Source: CALCCV01 sp964388665 (lineage in GTDB: Bacteria > Bdellovibrionota > Bdellovibrionia > Bdellovibrionales > Bdellovibrionaceae). From it: 64,000 nt of DNA. The stretch is taken from positions 1 to 64,000 of the forward strand of contig CAYMBJ010000004.1 in NCBI GenBank assembly GCA_964388665.1. The letters are read 5' to 3'. The position numbers and the translations under genes were made by a program. The notes below the pieces were generated by a model, which worked only from the letters and a program-made list of their open reading frames with translations, was not told the origin of the DNA and made no database searches. Below, one piece after another: positions 1 through 7,266 of this stretch (its first letter is position 1; the number at the start of each line of letters is the position of its first letter).

Positions 1-1
1 G

Positions 2-373
2 CAGTGTCAAGACCCCGTCATCTCGAAAACCGGTGTGGATAAATTATCGCTTACCTCTGTCCTGCCAATCGATCGAGGAGGAGGAGGTAATGTCGTAGGT
101 TTTCTTTCAAGAAATAATCAGCTACCAAAACTGAGGGCCCAAACAACATGGCCAGAGGTTCAGCCTCGAAATAAACAGGGCGATATTTTAAGAGAAGAAT
201 ATCAACTTGAGCCCACGCAATCATTTGGTAACAAAGTAACTGGTCTTTCTTCCGATCCAGCAAAGAATGGAGCCTTGTGTTACGACGTCATCAAGCAAAT
301 GGAATCAGGCACGGTAAACATCAGACTTGAATACTACAATGGGCGTCCTCTGGTAAGTTTAGTTATCAAGTAA
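2..373 (+). CDS. C-terminal part of an unidentified protein (5' end outside window)
   Basis: The frame is open from the first bases of the window, so this is the end of a longer gene; a GTG at 35 is the first in-window start codon but has no clear ribosome binding site. About 120 residues are visible, with a GGGGN cluster near the start, and the chain ends RPLVSLVIK. I do not recognise a family. A similar glycine-rich GGGGN stretch sits just after the signal peptide of the secreted protein at 47509, which hints that this too could be an exported protein, but that is weak. It converges on the small minus-strand gene at 514. Confidence 0.5.
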   Translation, partial: QCQDPVISKTGVDKLSLTSVLPIDRGGGGNVVGFLSRNNQLPKLRAQTTWPEVQPRNKQGDILREEYQLEPTQSFGNKVTGLSSDPAKNGALCYDVIKQMESGTVNIRLEYYNGRPLVSLVIK

Positions 374-513
374 TTCCGCGTGCGTCTTCGTACAAAACAA
401 GAAGCACATTGTTTTCGTCTTTAACGACGTTGAAGTCGCCGCCGTCACCATCCCAATTTAAACCAACACTCGCCAGGAAGAAAATCGCATCCCCGGCAAG
501 TGTCTGGCTCAAA

Positions 514-915
514 TTATTGAATCTTTGACCAGCCCTCGTCAACAGGCGGCGGAGGTCTATGTAAATCAGGCCGCTCAATATGCCGAGGAACAGGACCAAG
601 CTGTGGTAACTCTTTAGGTTGTGGAGGAGGCGGTGGTGGTGTCGGTGGCTCTGGTGGTGGTGTGGGTGGCTGACTGCAAACAGGTGTTCTTGGTGAGTGC
701 TGATGCGCCACGCAGGTCGTATCGCACAGACTCTGTGACTCAGCATAAGCAATGCACTTATCCAAAGCGCGAGGGCAGGCTTTGTTGCCATCGACATTGA
801 ACTTTGTTATCGGCTCTCCGCCTCCCGCTGGAATTAGCTTGGCCGTACAATTGGCAGCATGAGATACTTGCTGCGCAAACACCGTAGTGAAAAAAATCGT
901 TAATATCGTTTTCAT
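514..915 (-). CDS. small secreted proline-rich protein
   Basis: 133 residues. The start is the ATG at 915 because GGAGAAG lies a few bases upstream and a signal peptide follows at once (MKTILTIFFTTVFA...SHAA). An upstream ATG at 954 that overlaps the stop of the previous gene has no ribosome binding site. The mature part has about six cysteines in the first 60 residues, then a run of proline-rich PTPPPEPP-type sequence and a C-terminus rich in P, R and H. It lies directly downstream of the interrupted coiled-coil gene and is probably co-transcribed with it. Export is well supported; function is unknown. Confidence 0.7.
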   Translation of the reverse strand: MKTILTIFFTTVFAQQVSHAANCTAKLIPAGGGEPITKFNVDGNKACPRALDKCIAYAESQSLCDTTCVAHQHSPRTPVCSQPPTPPPEPPTPPPPPPQPKELPQLGPVPRHIERPDLHRPPPPVDEGWSKIQ

Positions 916-953
916 TGAATACTTCTCCAAAACAATTGAATTCGTTAAAATCA

Positions 954-2867
954 TTATTGTATTCTCTCTGAGTACTTCAGAGAGGCCTTGGCATAGTCAT
1001 CCAAACCCTTAGCCAACTGGGCCTTGAGACCTGCCTTGGCGATCGTTCCATCAATTTGCTCGAAATATGGAACCAGAATTTGGTCAAGACTCATTTTTTC
1101 TTGCTCAAGACTTGCAATCTCGCTCAACAGCTTTTCAGTTGCCGCTTGATTCTCTGCATCCGCTCTCTCGTTAGCCCCTTGAGCCTGACCCAGTCGCACA
1201 ATCTTCTCTTCTTGTGCCTTCAAAGCTCTGGCCGCTGCACTCTCCTGAGAGGCTGCACGATTTTTTGCTGCAAGCACAGCATCATAATCCGATTGCCTCT
1301 TGTAATCTCCCAGAGAGCCTCTTGCATTTTCATGCTCAATTTGACTCTGGCGCAACAGACTGTGCAGCGAGCTGTCTCCAGAGATGGAAGTCAACTGACT
1401 CACCAGTTGAGTGCGATAGGATTGCTGTTGCGAAATGGAAGACTCACGATAGTTAATATTCTGTCGCTCCTGATCAATGCTCTGTCTGAACTCCAAAGCC
1501 CTGCTGGAAAGCCAATATTTAAAATTGCTTGCCAACTCTTCGATGTAGCGCCGAGCATCTTGCAAATAAACAATGTATTCATTGCGACGGTAGTCCAAAT
1601 CACTATAGGCTTGGCGCACATAGCGATGAGCTTCAAAATGATCTCTACCATGCAATCGCAAGCGCCGGCAGTCCTCTGAAGACCCATTGCCAAAGCTATC
1701 GTCCTCATTAAAATCATCATCGCCACGAGAATGCCTTCGAGTACAACCCCAATCGCGAGCTGTTTCTCGCAAGATTCGCAGGCTAGGTCGAAGCTTCTCT
1801 ATATGATTGTCAAAAACATTCATTTGCCTCTCGACGCTAGGCAAATAGCTGTAATAAATGTCCCTGAAGTTAGAGTTGTCATTCTGCAGACCTTCTGCCT
1901 CGACCCTCACATTGAATCGATCATATCTGTTTTCAAAGTAGAGAACCTGCCTCTCCAATTCGTGAATGCGATCGTAGCTTTGCGAATTCTCACTCTGCAA
2001 GGATGCGATTTCGTTGTCGGTCTCAACAATAGCCTGGTGTAAATTTGCTTTTGCATCTTCATTCTGGTCGATGGATCGCTGAATATCTGTGACTCTTGCT
2101 TCAGCAGAGCTAATTCGATTCACCAAAATGTCGTGGCCAGGCTTTATTGCCGCAAGGTCAACATTGGCCTTCTCGGCTTGTTCCATAGCCTTCACATGAT
2201 AGGCGATCAAGACTGAAACTTCTTGACGAGCTCTTTGCATTTGATCCATCAAATTCAGTCTTTCTTCTTTCAGCTGAATTCGCCTACTCTCCAGCTGAGC
2301 GAGTGTCGTCTTTGATTTTTCTGAAAGCTTCAGAACTCCCTGTAGACCTTTGATAACCTGAGCGGATTGCTCATTTAGATCAGCAATTTGTTTTTTAATC
2401 TTCAACAACCTCAGATAAACGCCAAATCCACCATAGTATAGTGTACGCATGGCAATTACAGATTCCGTCGTCATCTTGGTTAAGTCCAAAGATTTAACCT
2501 GTGATGTCAAGAACTCGCTCTCAAAATCTTCCTCAAGGAGCTCTTTGCCGGCACTGCAGCTCTTCATGATATGTTCACGAGCTTTGGTGATCCCAAGAAG
2601 ACTAAAGCTCAATTTTAGATCAGACCCAACTTCGTTGATTACCAAGCTTTTGGCCGGAAGGGCATAAGCCAAAAGGGCCGCAGTATTTTGCGGAATCCCC
2701 CAGTACTTAGCTGACTGCTCTTTTTGAACCATTTTAGCTAGAAAGTACTTGGGCTGCGAGGACGACTTTAAATTGACTACAAATCCAGAAGAGAAGACAC
2801 CCTCAGTCGGGCTATCGACCATCAGAAAGAACTCCAAAGGATAGCGATTTGCACGATCATACACCAT
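954..2867 (-). CDS. large coiled-coil protein (body of an interrupted gene)
   Basis: 637 residues from an ATG at 2867 that has no ribosome binding site. The N-terminal 110 residues look globular. Most of the rest is heptad-rich coiled coil (about residues 150-300 and 420-637) with a charged central insert rich in D, E, S and G around residues 375-400. The reading frame continues upstream past this ATG to an in-frame TAA at 2937-2939, beyond which the same frame encodes a signal peptide (separate entry). The natural product is therefore probably an exported coiled-coil protein of about 701 residues starting at 3059. As the sequence stands, only readthrough or weak internal initiation could make this part. 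No family recognised. Confidence 0.6.
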   Translation of the reverse strand: MVYDRANRYPLEFFLMVDSPTEGVFSSGFVVNLKSSSQPKYFLAKMVQKEQSAKYWGIPQNTAALLAYALPAKSLVINEVGSDLKLSFSLLGITKAREHIMKSCSAGKELLEEDFESEFLTSQVKSLDLTKMTTESVIAMRTLYYGGFGVYLRLLKIKKQIADLNEQSAQVIKGLQGVLKLSEKSKTTLAQLESRRIQLKEERLNLMDQMQRARQEVSVLIAYHVKAMEQAEKANVDLAAIKPGHDILVNRISSAEARVTDIQRSIDQNEDAKANLHQAIVETDNEIASLQSENSQSYDRIHELERQVLYFENRYDRFNVRVEAEGLQNDNSNFRDIYYSYLPSVERQMNVFDNHIEKLRPSLRILRETARDWGCTRRHSRGDDDFNEDDSFGNGSSEDCRRLRLHGRDHFEAHRYVRQAYSDLDYRRNEYIVYLQDARRYIEELASNFKYWLSSRALEFRQSIDQERQNINYRESSISQQQSYRTQLVSQLTSISGDSSLHSLLRQSQIEHENARGSLGDYKRQSDYDAVLAAKNRAASQESAAARALKAQEEKIVRLGQAQGANERADAENQAATEKLLSEIASLEQEKMSLDQILVPYFEQIDGTIAKAGLKAQLAKGLDDYAKASLKYSERIQ

Positions 2868-2936
2868 CTTTAATGTGTATTGATTCTGGTTCTGACCGAC
2901 GACCTTGGTATTGGCAGAACAACTCGTTTTGTTTGT

Positions 2937-3059
2937 TTAAACAGTCCAATCACGAATTTGGACTGTCTCGGCTTCCTGACCAAGGGCCGCCGAAGCCGTA
3001 GCTACCATGGCGACAGCCATGAAGCCTAATCTCTTAAAGAGTGCGAAATTTTGTTTCAC
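2937..3059 (-). pseudogene. 5' fragment with signal peptide, cut from the coiled-coil gene by an in-frame TAA
   Basis: GTG start at 3059 with a strong GGAGAAG ribosome binding site six bases upstream. It encodes a typical signal peptide (MKQNFALFKRLGF, then an Ala/Val-rich core ending SAALGQ) and about 15 mature residues (..RDWTV) before TAA at 2937-2939. Reading on in the same frame gives TNKTSCSANTKVVG and runs straight into the ATG at 2867 with no further stop. Same-frame continuity, a good start only here, and no ribosome binding site at 2867 show that this and the 954-2867 frame were one gene. The cause is a nonsense substitution, recoding or a sequencing error. Confidence 0.65.
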
Positions 3060-3200
3060 AGGGTCTTCTCCATTTGATTTCTTGCGAGTTCTTGATTTGT
3101 TACTCTCTGTTTGTTCTCAATAATTCAATTTGTTCTCAATTTATCTATTCTTGTAATCTATTCTTGCATTCTAATTTTATGGGATCCAAGTAATTAGGAT

Positions 3201-3230
3201 CCTCGCAATGCCATGAGGATAAATGCGAGG
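3201..3230. repeat. 7-bp inverted repeat in the leader of the coiled-coil gene
   Basis: CCTCGCA (3201-3207) and TGCGAGG (3224-3230) are perfect reverse complements around a 16-base loop. Just beside it, from 3182, two GGATCC copies are separated by nine bases. The site lies between a possible small minus-strand gene (ends 3361) and the minus-strand start at 3059. It could be a terminator for the former or a leader hairpin for the latter; no U-rich tail follows directly. Confidence 0.35.
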
Positions 3231-3360
3231 CCCTGAAAGACAAACAAGGCCCTAAGTACCGCCTCGCGCTGACATTGCAAAACACAGACCAACAAAAAAA
3301 AAGTGTCGATCTGCCCCCACAGTCTAAAACTTGGACCCTTGCCGCATTTTGCAGTCGCCC

Positions 3361-3540
3361 TTACTCTCCCACACAGTCGGAGGTCGCCACGGCAATGACC
3401 TTGTCAGAGCCGGCCTTGCGGATGCTCATCCTAGCATTGGCCATGCTAGAAACCTCAGAATCAACTTCGTTACTCTCGACAATAGTGATAATCTCTCCAA
3501 GACTGGGAATCGAAAAATTTGAAATGCCCACACTTGCCAT
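3361..3540 (-). CDS. possible small protein, 59 residues
   Basis: The ATG at 3540 is preceded by a purine-rich GAGCGGAAAA, and the frame runs 59 residues to TAA at 3361. The product (MASVGISNFSIPSLGE...) has an ordinary composition and no long low-complexity stretch. An alternative TTG at 3564 adds eight residues. The plus-strand frame over the same bases gives a poorer-looking product. No signal peptide or known motif. Call rests only on frame quality. Confidence 0.3.
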   Translation of the reverse strand: MASVGISNFSIPSLGEIITIVESNEVDSEVSSMANARMSIRKAGSDKVIAVATSDCVGE

Positions 3541-3752
3541 TTTTCCGCTCTTTCTGTCTTTCAAGATGCATTAACGAAAAAATCACATTTCTAATTGAAT
3601 TCTCAAATTGAAGATAGGGGAATAGTTGATCGGTGAGCATATGCATGCGATGTGCCCAAACACAATTGAAATCCCAGGCCTGTACAATTGGGAGAATATG
3701 GTTCCCGCCCAATTGCACAAGTCATTTGAAACTGACAAAAACGATTTCTGAA

Positions 3753-5246
3753 TCAGAACTGAAATTTTTTACCATTCTCATCAGTCGGCCAGTATTGGCA
3801 ACTTGACAACCAGCACGTCGTTTTGATTTTTTGGCTCCTATCAATTTTGATTCTTTCTGCAAAAGGATACTGGCTTCCGCCACCAGCATCTTTGTTTTCT
3901 ATCTGGCTCTGCGTGACATTCCCTTGATGGAGAACAATCTGACCCTTATTACCGCGAATCACATGCCCTGCACCCATGACATTGATGTCTGCAGTTGTGT
4001 CATTGTTCTCCAAAAGAACGTTTCGTCCATGTCGCAGGTTGATCTGGCCGTCTCCTCTATTTCCCTTAACAACAACCCCACTTGTTTTCGTTTCGATCAT
4101 TTTCATTCCCTTGGGCATACTCTTAAATGTGTTGTTCTCAATACAGATTTTTTTATTAAGAGCAGTATGAGCTGGCATCCATCCTGCAAAGAACACGACG
4201 CCTCGGGTATTGCCTTCAATTACACAAGGCGACTCCCCTGTCATATCCACCGAGTTGTTTCGAATAATCACAACATCCACTTTGCTCGGATCTATCATGT
4301 AAATTGAACAAGAATTAGATGAGTTTTCCGACCTACCTATAAACTTGTTGTTCTCTATAAGAATTCTTCTTCCATTGATAGAGAGGCCTTCCCCGATTCG
4401 CTTAGAGCCTGACTTCCTCAAGTCAATCGTTTGCCCTGAGATAACCACGTCGGGTCCCTTTGAACCAAAGCTGCAGGCTGACGAAGTCGACGGAGCTGGG
4501 CCGGACTCATTGGAACCACTTTGGGTTGGCGTTTGTTCAATTTGCTCCGTGGAGGAAGCAGGACCTTGTTTGGGAGGATCTTGCTTGGGAGGTTCGTCCG
4601 AAGCTGGCTGCCTAGAAGGCTGATTGGTTGTAGGTTGTTCTTCCGTTGGCGGTGACTGCACCACTTTTCGAAAAGGAATCATTATAATTCTGCCGCCAGA
4701 CACTCCGCTCAGGCGCGGCAAATCCTGCACTCCATCTTGAGCTTCGTACGTGACCAGTTTGGAATCAGAGGGTTGATAAAATGATTTATAAGAGTATTTT
4801 TCGGAGGATGTATTGGAACCATGATCAGGAACCTCAAAAAGACTGGCCCAACAGGTTCCATCTGAATCATGTATACCAAGAGCAACAGGGTCAGAATCTT
4901 TGCTCAACACTTCGTTCCCGATACTCACATTAATGGCCTTTCCCCTACAGGAATTGTCAGACTTGTCCTCCATCAAAACAACGTACTGGTCCTGCCTTTT
5001 TAAGTCACCTACTGATTTGTCGCCAGAGGCTTCAAAGCTCAATAACTGATCTTCAGTCTGCAAAACTTCTAGAGCTTTACTCAAAATCTGCATATCCTGA
5101 GGACTCAATGCGAGATTAGACTCATCTCGATCAGAAGAGAACTGATCAGTTTCAAAACTGCGCTGACAGTTTTGAAAGCCAGACATCAACAAAAGTGCCG
5201 CCACAACCCAACCAACATGAAACCATTTAAAACGCAGATGATTCAT
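3753..5246 (-). CDS. lipoprotein with C-terminal right-handed beta-helix
   Basis: 497 residues, ATG at 5246 with AGGGGGA upstream. The N-terminus has a hydrophobic stretch and the lipobox SGFQNC, so lipid attachment at that cysteine is expected. Residues about 30-185 form an unrecognised globular domain. Residues about 186-250 are a low-complexity linker rich in P, Q, S, T and E. From about residue 260 come repeated short strands with Asn ladders (ILIENNKF, VIIRNNSV, ICIENNTF, VLLENNDT, HVIRGNKG), typical of the right-handed parallel beta-helix seen in NosD-like and polysaccharide-active proteins. No catalytic residues could be assigned, so the role could be binding or carbohydrate processing at the outer membrane. 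Confidence 0.7.
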   Translation of the reverse strand: MNHLRFKWFHVGWVVAALLLMSGFQNCQRSFETDQFSSDRDESNLALSPQDMQILSKALEVLQTEDQLLSFEASGDKSVGDLKRQDQYVVLMEDKSDNSCRGKAINVSIGNEVLSKDSDPVALGIHDSDGTCWASLFEVPDHGSNTSSEKYSYKSFYQPSDSKLVTYEAQDGVQDLPRLSGVSGGRIIMIPFRKVVQSPPTEEQPTTNQPSRQPASDEPPKQDPPKQGPASSTEQIEQTPTQSGSNESGPAPSTSSACSFGSKGPDVVISGQTIDLRKSGSKRIGEGLSINGRRILIENNKFIGRSENSSNSCSIYMIDPSKVDVVIIRNNSVDMTGESPCVIEGNTRGVVFFAGWMPAHTALNKKICIENNTFKSMPKGMKMIETKTSGVVVKGNRGDGQINLRHGRNVLLENNDTTADINVMGAGHVIRGNKGQIVLHQGNVTQSQIENKDAGGGSQYPFAERIKIDRSQKIKTTCWLSSCQYWPTDENGKKFQF

Positions 5247-5320
5247 TGTATCCCCCTAAAATTCCCCAATGAGCATCTAGAATAACTCAGAATATCGCAC
5301 AAACAAAAAATTAATATTCA

Positions 5321-5360
5321 ATTCTCACTCTGAAACAACTGACTGCCTCAGAGTGGGAAT
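5321..5360 (-). terminator. hairpin, possible terminator of the tapT side
   Basis: ATTCTCACTCTGA (5321-5333) pairs with TCAGAGTGGGAAT (5348-5360) apart from one mismatch, with a 14-base loop. On the minus strand it is followed by an A/T-rich tract containing six T. The loop is longer than in a typical intrinsic terminator. Confidence 0.4.
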
Positions 5361-5514
5361 TATTACAAAATCGCAAGGTAATGATTTTAAGCAATGGACG
5401 ACGATCATTTCCTCTTACTCTTGAATTTCATCAGGACAGGGAGAGCGCAGGTCGTAATGAACATTTTGATTTGGCACCGTGAACGAAACAGATTTTCCTT
5501 TTTCAGGACCCTGT

Positions 5515-5707
5515 TAGCCTCAACTCGACAATAATTTTTGAGGCAGAACGCGCCAGCAGGCCCAAGGCGGCGGCGCCCACAGCTTTTGCCAGCCGAAGGC
5601 TTAGTTCCCCTAAGGTGAGGTTGGCAAAAGCGAGGACGTTGCCGGATTGGGCCTTCTGGCGCGAGCTTTAGCGATTATGACCAAAAATTATTGTCGAGTT
5701 GAGGTTA
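5515..5707. repeat. 193-bp palindromic intergenic element
   Basis: The outer arms 5515-5540 and 5682-5707 are 26-bp inverted repeats with one mismatch (core CTCAACTCGACAATAA). A second pair, 5550-5565 with 5647-5662 (GCGCCAGCAGGCCCAA), has one mismatch. A third pair, 5582-5594 with 5619-5631 (GCTTTTGCCAGCC), also has one mismatch, and CTTAG/CTAAG closes the centre. The whole unit can fold as one long interrupted stem. It has no reading frame and lies between two minus-strand genes. It looks like a MITE or REP/BIME-type mobile or repeated unit; I see no second copy in the window. Confidence 0.65.
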
Positions 5708-5724
5708 GTTGATGGGAGCGCCTA

Positions 5725-6339
5725 TCACGCACGGCCCGCAAGGGTGCGGGAGAGTTTGAGCTCGTAGAGCGACATCAGCATTTCGCCAATCTCAGCACCT
5801 TCTAGGCACCCCATGGCCAGGGCAATGGCCTGCAGTGTTGCCAGGCCGTTCGCTTTGCTTTCCTTACGGAGAAACTGATCTGATTCGCTCGGAGCTTTGA
5901 CCATTACCCGCACTAGATTTTTAAATTCGGGATGGCGAATGTGGACTTTGCTCGCTTGGCGCCAATTGCCATCGGGCACCAGTAAATGAATGGGTCGACC
6001 ATCGCCATTGGCAATAATGGATCTAAGGTCTTGGGCGTCGTCGCTTGGGTACAAAAGCAAACTTTGGTATTTTGGATCCAATATCTGCGAAAATTCCGTT
6101 CTACCGCCAGCAAGGCCGCGGACCAGCAGTTGCGAATTTTGCAAGACTTGAAGGGCCAGGGTGCCGGTGTTGGTGGTGCGCTTTAACTCACGGTGATGAA
6201 TCAAAAGGGACACTTTCGATTTTAAATTAAGGCGAAAAAGCTCGGCGCACAGACATATACTCTGATGAAGTCGGCAAGTTGGGCATGGAAACTTTGTTTT
6301 GCGCTTGCGCGCACTCTTGTTTTGGCTCCCCTCGAGCAT
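5725..6339 (-). CDS. tapT: DTW-domain tRNA-uridine aminocarboxypropyltransferase
   Basis: About 204 residues from the ATG at 6339. The DTW family transfers the 3-amino-3-carboxypropyl group of SAM to uridine 47 of tRNA (acp3U). Visible are the N-terminal zinc-type cysteines CPTCRLHQSICLC, the LLIHHRELKRTTNTG segment and the signature region VPDGNWRQASKV, where the family's D-x-T/S-W motif appears as DGNW. The start is uncertain: the frame is open further upstream inside truC, but conserved sequence begins just after residue 14, so an overlap of roughly 70-110 bases with truC is unavoidable. Co-transcription with truC is likely. Confidence 0.8.
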   Translation of the reverse strand: MLEGSQNKSARKRKTKFPCPTCRLHQSICLCAELFRLNLKSKVSLLIHHRELKRTTNTGTLALQVLQNSQLLVRGLAGGRTEFSQILDPKYQSLLLYPSDDAQDLRSIIANGDGRPIHLLVPDGNWRQASKVHIRHPEFKNLVRVMVKAPSESDQFLRKESKANGLATLQAIALAMGCLEGAEIGEMLMSLYELKLSRTLAGRA

Positions 6340-7054
6340 CTGCGTACTGCCACGAAAACTCTGTGAGCAAATTTTGAAAATCACTGGCCAGTGGCGCTTC
6401 CACTTTGACCATCGTTTGATCGCGCAGCCGAAAAGACAAGCTGGTGCATGCCAGAAGCAGGCGATGAGCGCCACAGTGAGTGCGCCAATAGCGGTTGTGC
6501 TTGCCATTGCCGTAATTCACATCGCCAATGATCGGGTGTCCCAGGTGCTTGAGGTGCCGGCGCACCTGGTGCTTGCGTCCAGTCAGGGGTGAGGCTTGTA
6601 CGAGAGAATAGCGCGAGGTGGGAAATTTATCCACCGCCACAGAAAGCTCCAATGTCGCTAGGCCTCGCAAGTTGGTGCGCGCCTCTTGTGGTGGCTTATT
6701 TGCGCGCGCAAGGCGATCCGTTTTCATGTCTGGCACTTCTCGCAAAGGATGATCCAACAGGATTTCGCCAGTGAACACACCGCGCGTGATGGCAATATAG
6801 GTTTTTTCCACAAGGCCGTTTGCGAACTGTTCGCCGATTGAGCGTGCCGCCTCTTGAGAAAGCGCCAACAGCAAAACGCCCGAGGTGGCACGGTCCAGAC
6901 GATGCACCGGGAAGACCCGTGCCTGCAGCTGTTCTCTGAGCAATTGCACCACGGAGCTGGTGGCTGCTCGAGCCACTTTGCTCGGGTGCACCATTAGGCC
7001 AGAGGGCTTATCAATAGCGAGGTAGTCTTTGTCGGAAAACAGAATAGGCAACAT
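6227..7054 (-). CDS. truC: tRNA pseudouridine(65) synthase, RluA/TruC type
   Basis: 275 residues. RluA-family pseudouridine synthase with the catalytic aspartate in HRLDRATSGVLLLALS (about residues 50-66), followed by TGRKHQVRRHLKHLGHPIIGD, a close match to the TRGRxHQ-type strand of the family. The RGLATLEL and TSRYSLV stretches resemble E. coli TruC more than RluA or RluD, and there is no S4 domain. The expected reaction is isomerisation of U65 in tRNA-Ile and tRNA-Asp. The C-terminal 25 residues overlap the tapT start region in another frame. The ATG at 7054 has no strong ribosome binding site. Confidence 0.82.
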   Translation of the reverse strand: MLPILFSDKDYLAIDKPSGLMVHPSKVARAATSSVVQLLREQLQARVFPVHRLDRATSGVLLLALSQEAARSIGEQFANGLVEKTYIAITRGVFTGEILLDHPLREVPDMKTDRLARANKPPQEARTNLRGLATLELSVAVDKFPTSRYSLVQASPLTGRKHQVRRHLKHLGHPIIGDVNYGNGKHNRYWRTHCGAHRLLLACTSLSFRLRDQTMVKVEAPLASDFQNLLTEFSWQYADARGEPKQECAQAQNKVSMPNLPTSSEYMSVRRAFSP

Positions 7055-7100
7055 TTGCCGAGTTTAGCGGGTTTTTGCACGACTGAAAAGAGGAACTCTA

Positions 7101-7220
7101 CTTTTTCTTCATTGTGGTCCCCAAATTGGCCAGGCGTCTTTCAATGTTTCGCTGCCGCTGCGCCAACAACCGGTCAAAAGATCCCGACCAGCAGCCAATT
7201 CTGACTACATTGACGCGATT
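7101..7220 (-). other. orphan open stretch between truC and the ABC transporter gene
   Basis: The 212-base gap 7055-7266 holds no gene with a usable start. One minus-strand frame stays open for 40 codons (7101-7220, stop TAG at 7098-7100). It ends with a basic, helix-like sequence (LLAQRQRNIERRLANLG...MKKK) that looks protein-like. It has no ATG or GTG near its start and no ribosome binding site. It may be the remnant of a lost gene, or chance. Confidence 0.2.
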
Positions 7221-7266
7221 TCATTGCTGCCAATGATATGTCAAGCCTCGACTGAGCATTTTTCAA

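Noticed and set aside
366..797. Minus-strand open frame of 143 codons overlapping the small secreted proline-rich gene
   Set aside because: It runs in another frame over the proline-rich gene, which has a signal peptide and a ribosome binding site; this one has a His-rich low-complexity product and no such site.
3275..3574. Plus-strand frame of 99 codons
   Set aside because: The minus-strand product over the same bases is more protein-like and the plus frame has no ribosome binding site; neither is strong.
5470..5495. TGGCAC resembling a sigma-54 -24 element
   Set aside because: The matching -12 element is absent at the required spacing.
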